From assembly GCA_013289705.1 (NCBI GenBank), contig JABCZM010000005.1, forward strand, positions 58,143-122,142: a DNA stretch of 64,000 nt, written 5' to 3'. Positions 15,114-22,828 of this stretch are shown here, in pieces. The translations under genes and the position numbers were made by a program. Source of the stretch: Candidatus Saccharimonadota bacterium. Its GTDB lineage: Bacteria > Patescibacteriota > Saccharimonadia > Saccharimonadales > UBA4665. The notes under the pieces were generated by a model, which did no database searches, had not been told where the DNA came from, and saw only the letters and a list, made by a program, of their open reading frames with translations. Numbering within the stretch: the first letter of the stretch is position 1; each line of letters begins with the position of its first letter.

Positions 15114-16443
15114 TCAGGGCTGCCGTCCACGAAAAGTCATCGGCGCCCGCCGACTCGCCAGTGAGCGGATCAAAATACTCCGAAAAACCACCTGCGCTGA
15201 CCATTTCTAAGGTGCTTTCGGTTAAGGCATCGGCGTGCACGGTAAAGCCATAACGTCGTAAGCCATCAATGATCAGCCAGTTGGTGTTGACCCAGGTTGG
15301 ACCTTGCCAGTAGCGCTTGGCGTGAAACCAAGGTGATTCTGTCGGTACACTTGGTACCGGAAATGCCGTGCCAAACAGGTGTTCGTTTTCCAGCAAGCGC
15401 ACAATCAACTCGGCTCTTTCTTGACTGATGCAGCCGGCATACAGGGGCAAGAGTGCCGCAATAGAAGGCTCTTTGAGCAGATTGTGGGTTATAAAATCAC
15501 GCGAAAAATACTGACTGCCATACGGGTCCCACAGTTCTTCGAAGGTTTTTCTAGTTTTATGGATTGAAGTGAGGAGATCTTGCGGCACGTCTTCGCGAAT
15601 GGTTTTGGCAATTTCCACAAGGTGTTCGTTGGCACGAATCAAGATGCTATTGAACGACAGATCTTCAACCGCAAACAGTGAATGATCAAGAATTTTATCA
15701 ATATTGTAGGCTTTACGGCGTAGTCGGCGCTGAGCGTCAAAGAGTGCAAGAATATCCAGGGTAGAGAAGCGCTCATCAAGCGGCACGCTATGCCCGTCAC
15801 GTCGGAACAAGCCAACAAAGTTAATCAGATGTAGTTTTTGTATCAGGCGAATCCAGGCCGGCAAGAGGTGTTCGCGAAGGTTTGCACTCCAAGGTGGCGT
15901 ATTATCTAGGCCAGCTTCCCAGGGGTGAATCAAGAGTGCCAAGCCTTCTTTATGGGGATCGCGGTCTTCGTAAATCCATTGATGGTAGGCTAGCAGTGAT
16001 GGCCAGATGGATTTGTACCACTGGCGGCGTTCGGCGGCGGATAGCTGCGCGCCAATCTGTATAACTGCTTCGGCGAGCATTGGTGGTTGGGTAATGCCAC
16101 TAGTGGCGACTTCGTCTGGTGCAAGTGGGCTGACCCAGCTGCGCCAGGCGTCACGGTCCGGTCGATAACGGTTTTCGCCCCGAAAAATAATGTTTGGCAG
16201 CATGCCATTATGCCACTGACCATGCAGCAAGCTCATGACTTCCATCTTGGCTCGCTCGATATCCAGATGACGCAGTCCAATCGCCACAAAACAACTATCC
16301 CACAACCATTGATGCGGATATAAGTTTGGTGCGGGCATGGTGTAATTGCCACGATCATTCTGTTTCAACACTGTCACGGCTCGCGACAACAGATCCATGG
16401 TGTCAAATGGTGCTTGTGCGGGCAGATTAGTTTCATCTTGCAT
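15088..16443 (-). CDS. GH63-like/MGH-type glycoside hydrolase
   Basis: 451 aa, no signal peptide, probably cytoplasmic. It has the (alpha/alpha)6-barrel signature seen in GH63-related enzymes. Early come Gln-Trp-Leu-Trp-Asp-Ser-Cys-Phe (acid-containing strand) and Gly-Met-Leu-Pro-Asn-Ile-Ile, then His-Pro-Trp-Glu-Ala-Gly-Leu-Asp-Asn. Late come Trp-Gln-Gly-Pro-Thr-Trp-Val-Asn-Thr-Asn-Trp and Ser-Glu-Tyr-Phe-Asp-Pro. Relatives hydrolyse mannosylglycerate, glucosylglycerate or alpha-glucosides; the substrate here cannot be set. The minus-strand TATACT (16456-16451) lies seven bases before the ATG, a leaderless pattern. It overlaps the convergent membrane-protein gene by 26 bp. Confidence 0.82.
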   Translation of the reverse strand: MQDETNLPAQAPFDTMDLLSRAVTVLKQNDRGNYTMPAPNLYPHQWLWDSCFVAIGLRHLDIERAKMEVMSLLHGQWHNGMLPNIIFRGENRYRPDRDAWRSWVSPLAPDEVATSGITQPPMLAEAVIQIGAQLSAAERRQWYKSIWPSLLAYHQWIYEDRDPHKEGLALLIHPWEAGLDNTPPWSANLREHLLPAWIRLIQKLHLINFVGLFRRDGHSVPLDERFSTLDILALFDAQRRLRRKAYNIDKILDHSLFAVEDLSFNSILIRANEHLVEIAKTIREDVPQDLLTSIHKTRKTFEELWDPYGSQYFSRDFITHNLLKEPSIAALLPLYAGCISQERAELIVRLLENEHLFGTAFPVPSVPTESPWFHAKRYWQGPTWVNTNWLIIDGLRRYGFTVHADALTESTLEMVSAGGFSEYFDPLTGESAGADDFSWTAALIIDLLKKK

Positions 16444-16503
16444 ACGCTTTAGTATAGCGCAGAAAACCAGATAAAATTTCTACTAATGATCCAAAAGCTT
16501 GGC

Positions 16504-17595
16504 TTATAAACTAGCTTTGATTTCGGCAGCTAGTTCGGGGTTCCACATGGCACCCGTGGCCGATTGGACTGCATTCGCGCCGGCAGCAATGTACTCTTGA
16601 TAGTCGGCCGGTGTCATTACGCCGCCAACACCAATAATTTCGTAGCTGTAGCCGTTCTTTTTACGCAATGTGTCGAGGCGTTTAACCATATCAAGTCCGG
16701 CCCATTTGATTCCTGCACCACAGCAACCGCTCTTTAATCGGCCCTCACCAGGAAGCAATTGATCGCCGGCTTCATCAACAACGGGGGCGGAGATAGTGTT
16801 GATGGCACAGATAGCGTCCAGGTATGGTGCGGCATCTTTGATGATTTCTTCGAGCAGTGTCTGTTGTTCAGGTGAATAGTATCCAACTTTGGCAATAAGT
16901 GGCAAGCTACCGATCTTTTGCTTAGCTTTTTTACAGATCTCTACGACGGCATCATGGGTGTAGCAAATCACGCCTTCGGAAGCCACGTTCGGGCAGGATA
17001 AGTTAACTTCCACCGCATCAACACCGCTACTTGCAGCCAGCTCTGCGGCTTCCGCAAAATCATTGTAGTAGTCGTCTGGACTAAATCCTTCTTTGATCGT
17101 GCCTACGACGCTAGCAATGAGCATTTGACCTTTGCCGCGGCCAGCAACCGCTTGTTTAAGGTCATCGACCCAAAACTGTGGGCCGCGGGAAGGATTGCCG
17201 AATGAATTAGTTATAGTTAGCTTATCGGCGGAAACCGTGGTGGTTGTGCGACCAACTTGTGGCTGGGCGGCTTTCTCTAGGGTAAGGTCACCATCGACGT
17301 CGAGGTAAACAACATTTGGAAAATCATTGCATGGGAATGGCACGCTGCGCTGGGTTTTGTAGGTCACCACATCAAAGCCGCGCGCAAAGGCGTAGTTTGT
17401 ATGTTTACTCGTTGGCAATGGACCAGCAGGAATACCGAATGGCGCGTAGACTTTTTCGCCAAGAAATGTCCATGAAGGCTCGTCATCGTTTTGGTAAGGT
17501 GCTGCGCTGCCATCCGCCGGGAAGGGGCCATGATCAAAATTATCGTCAAAAGTTTTAGTTGGATCGTAAAGTGCTATTTGTCCAGAATTTGGCAT
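16504..17595 (-). CDS. pyrD: Dihydroorotate dehydrogenase-like protein
   Basis: 363 aa TIM-barrel flavoenzyme. The FMN-binding and substrate motifs are visible: Phe-Gly-Ile-Pro-Ala-Gly-Pro near residue 52, Asn-Ser-Phe-Gly-Asn-Pro-Ser, Val-Glu-Val-Asn-Leu-Ser-Cys-Pro-Asn at about 197-205, Ile-Gly-Val-Gly-Gly-Val near 318, and a C-terminal Ala-Val-Gln-Ser-Ala-Thr-Gly-Ala. The loop normally reading Gly-Leu-Ser-Gly is Ser-Gly-Cys-Cys-Gly-Ala-Gly here, so it is a divergent member. It should oxidise dihydroorotate to orotate. It is divergent from pyrF, with an AGAGGGAG ribosome site before the ATG and a -10 that overlaps that of pyrF. Confidence 0.85.
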   Translation of the reverse strand: MPNSGQIALYDPTKTFDDNFDHGPFPADGSAAPYQNDDEPSWTFLGEKVYAPFGIPAGPLPTSKHTNYAFARGFDVVTYKTQRSVPFPCNDFPNVVYLDVDGDLTLEKAAQPQVGRTTTTVSADKLTITNSFGNPSRGPQFWVDDLKQAVAGRGKGQMLIASVVGTIKEGFSPDDYYNDFAEAAELAASSGVDAVEVNLSCPNVASEGVICYTHDAVVEICKKAKQKIGSLPLIAKVGYYSPEQQTLLEEIIKDAAPYLDAICAINTISAPVVDEAGDQLLPGEGRLKSGCCGAGIKWAGLDMVKRLDTLRKKNGYSYEIIGVGGVMTPADYQEYIAAGANAVQSATGAMWNPELAAEIKASL

Positions 17596-17626
17596 AAGAT
17601 GGCTCCCTCTTTTAGTCGCTACCTGC

Positions 17627-17633
17627 TATAGTA
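17627..17633. promoter_or_regulatory. Shared, near-palindromic -10 for pyrD and pyrF
   Basis: TATAGT reads rightward at 17627-17632, toward pyrF, and TACTAT reads leftward at 17633-17628, toward pyrD, so the same bases can serve as -10 in both directions. Leaders of about 17-30 nt with Shine-Dalgarno sites follow on each side. Initiation on one strand would be expected to exclude the other. Confidence 0.5.
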
Positions 17634-17655
17634 GATGAAAACGAGGCAAGTTACC

Positions 17656-18477
17656 ATGGATTTTACGACAAAATTGGCTGCCGCCTGGGCAAAAAATAAT
17701 TCGCTGCTCTGTGTTGGTCTTGATCCGGATATCGAGAAATTGCCAGCTTTTATAAAGAATCAAGATGAACCATTCTTTGCATTCAATAAAGCTATTATTG
17801 ACGCCACGGCTGATTCGGTTTGTGCATTTAAGCCAAACGTTGCCTTTTATGAAGCGCTCGGCACTAGTGGCATTGAACAGCTCAAAAAAACTAGTAGCTA
17901 TATTCACGAAACGTATCCTGACATCCCTGTTATTCTTGATGCCAAACGTGCCGATATTGGCAATACAAACGATGCCTATGTGACACACATTTTTGACTAT
18001 TTGGCCATGGATGCCGTTACCTTGCACCCCTATTTGGGTGGTGAGGCGCTACAACCGTTTTTGGCGCGCAAGGACAAGGGCTGTATTGTGCTCTGTCGGA
18101 CCTCTAACCCAGGTGCAGGCGAACTTCAGGATTTATTGGTCGATGGTAAGCCACTATACGAGCACGTCGCACGACAGGTTGCGGAGACCTGGAACCTCCA
18201 AGGAAACTGCCAGTTGGTGGTCGGAGCAACCTATCCTGCAGAAATGAAGGCGATTCGCCAGATTGTTGGTGACGATATGGCCTTTTTAGTGCCAGGTATA
18301 GGTGCGCAGGGTGGCGATGTCGAACAAGCTGTCAAGGCAGGGGTTACTTCGAAGGGTGACGGTTTAATTATCAATTCCGCTAGGGGCATTATTTACGCCT
18401 CAAATGGTGAAGATTTTGCCGAAGCTGCCCGTGCTGAGGCCCTGAAATTACGAGACGAAATTAATAAGTATCGCTAA
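17656..18477 (+). CDS. pyrF: Orotidine 5'-phosphate decarboxylase, long form
   Basis: 273 aa, the longer (type 2) form of the enzyme. Motifs include Cys-Val-Gly-Leu-Asp-Pro-Asp near residue 22, Phe-Lys-Pro-Asn-Val-Ala-Phe-Tyr, and the catalytic Leu-Asp-Ala-Lys-Arg-Ala-Asp-Ile-Gly-Asn-Thr at about 94-104. The phosphate-gripper loop reads Val-Pro-Gly-Ile-Gly-Ala-Gln-Gly-Gly. It makes UMP from OMP. The ATG at 17656 is preferred because GAGGC lies nine bases upstream; the in-frame ATG at 17635 almost touches the -10 box. Followed 22 bases later by pyrE. Confidence 0.93.
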   Translation: MDFTTKLAAAWAKNNSLLCVGLDPDIEKLPAFIKNQDEPFFAFNKAIIDATADSVCAFKPNVAFYEALGTSGIEQLKKTSSYIHETYPDIPVILDAKRADIGNTNDAYVTHIFDYLAMDAVTLHPYLGGEALQPFLARKDKGCIVLCRTSNPGAGELQDLLVDGKPLYEHVARQVAETWNLQGNCQLVVGATYPAEMKAIRQIVGDDMAFLVPGIGAQGGDVEQAVKAGVTSKGDGLIINSARGIIYASNGEDFAEAARAEALKLRDEINKYR

Positions 18478-18499
18478 GTCCTAAGTAGGAGACAAGACC

Positions 18500-19180
18500 A
18501 TGAACGAAGCAGAAGTCCGCAAAGCACTCGAAGCAAAAGGCTGTCTATACACCGGTCACTTTATTGGCGTCAGCACCAAGCACCTAGCCGGTTACTGCAA
18601 CATTGATCCACTGATGCCAAACGTAAAACTAGTTGGCGAGCTTATTAAGCTGATTGTTGATAATTTCCGTGACGACGGTGTCGAGACGGTTGCCTCACCA
18701 GCCGTTGGTGCGATCCCGTTCGCTCACTGGGGTGCACAACATCTTATGGTTGGCAGTGATAAAGAAATTTTAGGTGTGTGGGCCGATAAAGTCTCCGGCG
18801 CCGAACCAAGAGAATTCATCTTTGAACGCGAAGGCTTCGCGAAAGCTGTCAAAGGCAAAAAAGTGCTGATTGTCGAAGATATGATCAACCAGATGACCTC
18901 TATTAAAGCGATGATTAAGACCGTTCGTGACGCCGGTGGTACGGTAGTTGGTGTCGGATCCGTGGCTGCAAACAAAGGTGTCAGTGCCGAAGCCTTGGAC
19001 GTGCCAAAATTCGTCAAACTATGTAGCGTTGAATACGAAGTTTGGGCCGCCGAAGATTGTCCTGTTAATGGCTTATGTGCACAGGGAGTTCCCATCGTGG
19101 AAGACATTGGCCATGGTGACGACTACAAAAAACGTCACCCTGACTATAGCGGTGGCTACATCAAGCTGTTAAGTGATTAA
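18500..19180 (+). CDS. pyrE: Orotate phosphoribosyltransferase-like
   Basis: 226 aa type I phosphoribosyltransferase fold. The PRPP strand reads Val-Leu-Ile-Val-Glu-Asp-Met-Ile-Asn-Gln-Met-Thr-Ser. The two acids are kept, but the usual Thr-Gly-Gly-Ser is replaced by Gln-Met-Thr-Ser, a notable deviation. A C-terminal segment contains Glu-Asp-Cys-Pro-Val-Asn-Gly-Leu-Cys-Ala-Gln-Gly-Val-Pro-Ile. AGGAG lies about ten bases before the ATG. The position directly after pyrF supports orotate as substrate, converting orotate and PRPP to OMP. The last 4 bases overlap the end of a convergent phosphoribosyltransferase. Confidence 0.85.
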   Translation: MNEAEVRKALEAKGCLYTGHFIGVSTKHLAGYCNIDPLMPNVKLVGELIKLIVDNFRDDGVETVASPAVGAIPFAHWGAQHLMVGSDKEILGVWADKVSGAEPREFIFEREGFAKAVKGKKVLIVEDMINQMTSIKAMIKTVRDAGGTVVGVGSVAANKGVSAEALDVPKFVKLCSVEYEVWAAEDCPVNGLCAQGVPIVEDIGHGDDYKKRHPDYSGGYIKLLSD

Positions 19181-19572
19181 TTTTCCCAGGGAAATACAGG
19201 TAATTTATCTCGTATTTCTAAGTAAAAGTCGGGTACAATAAGTCCCCCTGGTTTGCAATACATGGCTGCAGTCAGCACAGTTGCGCCGCGTGTTTCCAGA
19301 TATTGCTTACTGGTGGCTAAATTGGTGCCTGTTTCAAGCGTGTCCTCAACCAACACAACTGTCTGGCCAGTAAGGTCATCAAGAATGTCGGTCGTTAGCT
19401 GCCTCGTTGCTTTATTAATGCTAAGACAATACAACTGCTTGACGCCAAGGTGGTTACATAGAAGTCGGCCTGGTATCATACCGCCACGCACAACACAGAC
19501 GATAGCATCCGGTTTTTCTGAGATTTTATTTGCCAAAGTTGCTAGAGCTTGTTCAAACTCTTGCCAGTCCAT
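19177..19572 (-). CDS. Phosphoribosyltransferase-domain protein, 131 aa
   Basis: A compact type I phosphoribosyltransferase. The PRPP-binding motif is Val-Val-Leu-Val-Glu-Asp-Thr-Leu-Glu-Thr-Gly-Thr-Asn-Leu (about 71-84), with the acidic pair and Thr-Gly-Thr turn intact; an N-terminal Val-Val-Arg-Gly-Gly-Met-Ile-Pro-Gly supplies the second phosphate loop. The length and lack of a hood domain resemble xanthine/hypoxanthine-type or regulatory enzymes, and the base specificity is not readable. It follows prs on the minus strand with two bases between the genes, so PRPP producer and PRPP user are cotranscribed. Confidence 0.8.
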   Translation of the reverse strand: MDWQEFEQALATLANKISEKPDAIVCVVRGGMIPGRLLCNHLGVKQLYCLSINKATRQLTTDILDDLTGQTVVLVEDTLETGTNLATSKQYLETRGATVLTAAMYCKPGGLIVPDFYLEIRDKLPVFPWEN

Positions 19573-19574
19573 GA

Positions 19575-20546
19575 TTAGAGCTGGTTTTGGCCGCCAAAGA
19601 GGGCGGAGACGGAGCTTTGTTCGTAGATGGCGCGGATGGCGTCACCAAGAAGAGGAGCGATCGATACAACTTCGAGTTTTGCAGAACGGTGCTTAGGCAG
19701 TGGGACGGTGTCGGTGATAAAAAGTTTCTTGAACGCTGAGTCGTCAATGCGTTCCATGGCTGGGTGCGATAATACCCCATGGGTGGCCACGCCGTAGACT
19801 TGCTTGGCGCCTTTTTCCATCAACAGGTCTGCGGCCGCACAGAGCGTACCGGCCGTATCGATCATATCGTCGATGACGATACAGGTCTTGTTCTCGACTT
19901 CGCCCATTAGATAGCGTGCTTCGACGGTATTGTGCTCGCTGGTTGAACGGTGCTTGTGGATAATCGCCATGCCGCAGTTCAGGTCGCTACTAAAACGCTC
20001 GGCACTCTTGCCGCGTCCGGCATCTGGCGAGACAATTACGAAATCTTCGTCTTTAAGCTCTGCCTGGAATTGTTTTACTAACGTTGGCCGGGCAATTAAA
20101 TGGTCGAATGGCCCGTTAAAGAAACCTTGGATTTGGCCTGCGTGTAAGTCAACGCTCATTATGCGGTCAGCGCCAGCCGCAGCAAACAAATCTACCACTA
20201 GCCGGCCGGTAATTGGTTCACGTCCGCCTGCTTTGCGGTCTTGCCGCGCGTAGCCCAAAAAAGGGCAGATAGCTGTAATTGATGCCGCAGAAGAGCGCTT
20301 GGCGGCATCGATCATGATGGCCTGCTCCAGGATTGAATCGTTAATGCTGCCTCCGGCATCGCTTTCGCTATGGGCCTGCAGAATAAACACATCATTGCCG
20401 CGGATCGATTCGTTGAGCCGGAAACTGATTTCACCATTGGCGAAATTGCTAAGGCTGACGTCGCACAGCTGGATCCCCAGATACTCGGCAATGTCTTCCG
20501 CCAGTTTCGGATGAGAACGTCCAGTTAATAGTTTCAACTCTCGCAT
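19575..20546 (-). CDS. prs: Ribose-phosphate pyrophosphokinase
   Basis: 323 aa, full length. Motifs include Gly-Glu-Ile-Ser-Phe-Arg-Leu-Asn-Glu-Ser-Ile-Arg-Gly (about 38-50), Tyr-Ala-Arg-Gln-Asp-Arg-Lys, and Met-Ser-Val-Asp-Leu-His-Ala-Gly-Gln-Ile-Gln-Gly-Phe-Phe. A divergent catalytic flexible loop and the PRPP loop Val-Ile-Asp-Asp-Met-Ile-Asp-Thr-Ala-Gly-Thr follow. It makes PRPP from ribose 5-phosphate and ATP, feeding pyrE and the neighbouring phosphoribosyltransferase. The minus-strand TACACT (20560-20555) is eight bases before the ATG, the leaderless arrangement. Confidence 0.95.
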   Translation of the reverse strand: MRELKLLTGRSHPKLAEDIAEYLGIQLCDVSLSNFANGEISFRLNESIRGNDVFILQAHSESDAGGSINDSILEQAIMIDAAKRSSAASITAICPFLGYARQDRKAGGREPITGRLVVDLFAAAGADRIMSVDLHAGQIQGFFNGPFDHLIARPTLVKQFQAELKDEDFVIVSPDAGRGKSAERFSSDLNCGMAIIHKHRSTSEHNTVEARYLMGEVENKTCIVIDDMIDTAGTLCAAADLLMEKGAKQVYGVATHGVLSHPAMERIDDSAFKKLFITDTVPLPKHRSAKLEVVSIAPLLGDAIRAIYEQSSVSALFGGQNQL

Positions 20547-20610
20547 TACCCACTAGTGTAGCGAATTCGTATAAAAATACTAGACCCTATGTAATTGGGC
20601 CTGCTTTTGG

Positions 20611-21105
20611 TTAGCGGTAGTTCGTAAAACTGAGCGGGAAGTCAAAATCTTGGGTACGTAGTAGCTGCATAACAGATTGTAGGTCGTCCTTGCTGTTGCT
20701 GGTGATGCGCACTTCGTCGCCCTGAATCTGGGCTTTTACTTTTGGAAACTGTTCACGGAGCAAGGCGGTGATTTTTTTGGCTTTTTCTTGGTCTAGCCCT
20801 TGTTTGAATGGTACTTCTTTGCTGGCTTTTAGATTGCTTTCGGTGATTTCTTTTGACGTGTCGAGTACTTTTTGGCTTTGCTCGCGGGCGGCCAGTTTTT
20901 TACGGACAATGTCGAGGATGGCATCAATTTGCCATTCACCGGCACCAATAATTTTAAAGCCGGTTTTATCGGTGAGCCACTCAATATCGGCAGGAGTGCC
21001 TTTGAAGTCGTAGCGTGAACCTAGCTCGCGCAGGGATTGGTCAAAGACGTTGTTCATCTCGGCTTTGTCGAAATCGCTTACTACATCAAAAGAAAAATTA
21101 GCCAT
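20611..21105 (-). CDS. yajQ: YajQ family nucleotide-binding protein
   Basis: 164 aa. The start Met-Ala-Asn-Phe-Ser-Phe-Asp-Val-Val-Ser at 21105 matches the conserved family start; the longer ORF upstream has no homology look. Signature elements are Arg-Tyr-Asp-Phe-Lys-Gly, Lys-Glu-Val-Pro-Phe-Lys-Gln-Gly, and a C-terminal Phe-Asp-Phe-Pro-Leu-Ser-Phe-Thr-Asn-Tyr-Arg. The family has two ferredoxin-like domains; some members bind cyclic di-GMP, others tRNA or GTP. TATAAT on the minus strand (21117-21112) stands six bases before the ATG with no ribosome-binding site, a textbook leaderless start. Confidence 0.93.
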   Translation of the reverse strand: MANFSFDVVSDFDKAEMNNVFDQSLRELGSRYDFKGTPADIEWLTDKTGFKIIGAGEWQIDAILDIVRKKLAAREQSQKVLDTSKEITESNLKASKEVPFKQGLDQEKAKKITALLREQFPKVKAQIQGDEVRITSNSKDDLQSVMQLLRTQDFDFPLSFTNYR

Positions 21106-21191
21106 GCACCTATTATAACAGATTGAATGGATAGCACTTACGGCCTTACTGATTGAGCAAGCTATTCTCGCGTACCGGATACTGATTGTAC

Positions 21192-21236
21192 TTGCAAGGT
21201 TACTATAAAAGTAGTATAATAGTACTAAATAAGGAG
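21192..21236 (+). promoter_or_regulatory. Promoter and ribosome site of the 21250 gene
   Basis: TTGCAA (21192-21197), 17 bp, TATAAT (21215-21220), then AAGGAG (21231-21236). Inverted-repeat fragments (TACTA/TAGTA at 21201-21215) surround the -10 and could be an operator. The AAGGAG is 13 bases from the ATG at 21250 but only four from an in-frame CTG at 21241. Confidence 0.7.
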
Positions 21237-21249
21237 TCAACTGATTGCT

Positions 21250-22188
21250 ATGGATGCAGAAAAACGAGTACAGGCATTTACCCCCGAAGAAACTTTAGAG
21301 CTCGCAGCTGCATTGCCATCTGATGTTATTCGGGCTGAAGCGCTACGTCGTGGCATTGAACTACCCATTGCCGCTGGTGTGATGGCCGTGGATGGCACGA
21401 TACAAGACACCGAGCAGAGTGTGGACACTTTCCTGCGAGTTGACAAAGATGTGGTTGAAACAGCTCCTGACACCAAAGAATCCCTCCGTGAACAATTTAC
21501 TTCGGCATATGTCGGCTATCTAGACGTCACTAAAATTTTGAATGAAGGCCGCAAGACCGAAGACCAAGTAGAAGTGGCAGATGCAGAAACCGTTGCCAAC
21601 GAACTTGAAGTCTGGCTCACAGATGAAAGGCTTGCCTATGTGGCTGCCGTTCAGGAAGCCGACTCGAGTGTTCGCTTTACACTTGTTGCAACTGCTAACG
21701 TGGTTGCTAGTGCCGACGAAGTTATCGAACTCAATCGCAAGTGCGGTGATGGTCAGCCAGGCGTAGGGATGTTTGACGTGATGCTCTCTGACACTTTCAG
21801 GAAGTATAAGTCAGAAGAAGTTTCCGGCACCAACCCTGCAAACGGCAATAGCGTTCAGTTCAAACTGGTTCCCACCAAGTCTGACCCAGAGATGTACGGC
21901 ACCGTTGCATTCCAAAAAGCAAAGCTAGCTGACGTGCAAGCAGATTACCCATTCCTGGACGATACGAGTCCATTAGAAGACGCTGCGCATAACTTTACCC
22001 TTGCTCAAGACGACAAACTTGTCGGCCCTCGTGGATTTGAGGCAACCTATCATCGTAACATCAAGGTGACGCCAGAGCCCGTCGGTGGGCAGTTGAAGGT
22101 GCCGGCATCGGATGTGTTCATCGGTCAGCCACTTGTGCTCGTTTCGAAGGTTGGCGATGACAAGCCTGGTCGCGTCTCGGTGGGGTAA
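21250..22188 (+). CDS. Hypothetical acidic protein, 312 aa
   Basis: I do not recognise this protein. It is strongly acidic and soluble with no signal peptide. Residues 5-45 form a helical start (Phe-Thr-Pro-Glu-Glu-Thr-Leu-Glu-Leu-Ala), about 75-135 are helical, and 140-312 look strand-rich, with a Val-Gly-Met-Phe-Asp-Val-Met-Leu-Ser-Asp-Thr motif and a final Val-Gly-Gln-Leu-Lys/Phe-Ile-Gly-Gln-Pro-Leu-Val region. It has the best conventional promoter in the area plus AAGGAG. The spacing to the annotated ATG is long, so initiation at CTG 21241 (three codons earlier) is possible. A 16-bp AT palindrome at 22187-22202 spans the stop codon. Confidence 0.6.
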   Translation: MDAEKRVQAFTPEETLELAAALPSDVIRAEALRRGIELPIAAGVMAVDGTIQDTEQSVDTFLRVDKDVVETAPDTKESLREQFTSAYVGYLDVTKILNEGRKTEDQVEVADAETVANELEVWLTDERLAYVAAVQEADSSVRFTLVATANVVASADEVIELNRKCGDGQPGVGMFDVMLSDTFRKYKSEEVSGTNPANGNSVQFKLVPTKSDPEMYGTVAFQKAKLADVQADYPFLDDTSPLEDAAHNFTLAQDDKLVGPRGFEATYHRNIKVTPEPVGGQLKVPASDVFIGQPLVLVSKVGDDKPGRVSVG

Positions 22189-22260
22189 AAACTTAAGTTT
22201 TTCTTCTTTTCTTGTTCCTCTTTCTCCCTTTTTGTTCCCATCACGTGGTAAAATAACTAC

Positions 22261-22488
22261 ATGACAAAGCAAAGCTACACCGTAATCTATGAATCTGACC
22301 CAGAGGGTGGTTTCGTGGCAAGTATCCCCGCCTTGCCAGGCTGTCTCAGCCAAGGTGATACACTTGAGGAAGCTCAGCGTAATATCACTGAAGCCGTCGA
22401 ACTCTATCTCGAAACACTGCAAGATGAGCACGAGCTTGTTCCAACAGAGCACAACATCTTTCAAGGTAGAATAGAGGTCGCTTTCTAG
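22261..22488 (+). CDS. hicB: HicB-family antitoxin
   Basis: 75 aa. The partial RNase-H-like HicB fold is evident: Tyr-Thr-Val-Ile-Tyr-Glu-Ser-Asp-Pro-Glu-Gly-Gly-Phe-Val-Ala, then Pro-Ala-Leu-Pro-Gly-Cys-Leu-Ser-Gln-Gly-Asp-Thr, then the Glu-Glu-Ala-Gln-Arg-Asn-Ile helix. It lacks the C-terminal DNA-binding domain of longer HicB proteins, so any autoregulation would need another factor. hicA starts directly after its stop codon. TAAAAT (22249-22254) ends six bases before the ATG, indicating a leaderless transcript. Confidence 0.92.
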   Translation: MTKQSYTVIYESDPEGGFVASIPALPGCLSQGDTLEEAQRNITEAVELYLETLQDEHELVPTEHNIFQGRIEVAF

Positions 22489-22722
22489 ATGCTCAACCAG
22501 TTGCCCAGCTTATCACCCCAAAAAGTGGTGCGGGTACTGAAAAAATGTGGGTTCGTTGAACTTCGTCAGAAAGGCAGTCATCTTATTCTGTACAACGAGG
22601 CAACCAAGCATCGAGTTACGATCCCTATGCATAAAGGCAAGGATATCAAGAAACAGTTGCTCCGAAAGATTATTGAGCAAGAGGCCGAGCTGACTATTAA
22701 TGAATTCGTAGCCCTTTTATGA
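22489..22722 (+). CDS. hicA: HicA-family mRNA interferase toxin
   Basis: 77 aa, double-stranded RNA-binding-like fold. The N-terminus reads Leu-Ser-Pro-Gln-Lys-Val-Val-Arg-Val-Leu-Lys-Lys-Cys-Gly-Phe, and the catalytic His lies in Gln-Lys-Gly-Ser-His-Leu-Ile-Leu. The basic strand Arg-Val-Thr-Ile-Pro-Met-His-Lys-Gly-Lys-Asp-Ile is also typical. HicA cleaves mRNA and is blocked by HicB. The antitoxin-first order and zero-base spacing favour coupled synthesis. The tail after residue 60 (Ile-Ile-Glu-Gln-Glu-Ala-Glu-Leu) is slightly longer than the minimal family length. Confidence 0.92.
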   Translation: MLNQLPSLSPQKVVRVLKKCGFVELRQKGSHLILYNEATKHRVTIPMHKGKDIKKQLLRKIIEQEAELTINEFVALL

Positions 22723-22765
22723 TAGTTGTATGCTACGTAGCGTACTCGATAATTAAAAGTGTATC

Positions 22766-22791
22766 TAGCACTGCAATAGAACAGAGTGCTA
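22766..22791. promoter_or_regulatory. Inverted repeat between hicA and pheS
   Basis: TAGCACT (22766-22772) and AGTGCTA (22785-22791) are perfect inverted copies separated by 12 bases. There is no T-run, so an intrinsic terminator is unlikely. An operator or leader hairpin for the pheS transcript is more plausible. A 10-bp palindrome GCTACGTAGC lies 26 bases upstream. Confidence 0.35.
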
Positions 22792-22828
22792 TCGCTTGGC
22801 GGCTGCCTCTGGTACAATTTTAAGCAAT

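Noticed and set aside
22187..22202. 16-bp A/T palindrome as a terminator
   Set aside because: It has no loop and few G/C pairs. It may help termination but does not qualify by itself.
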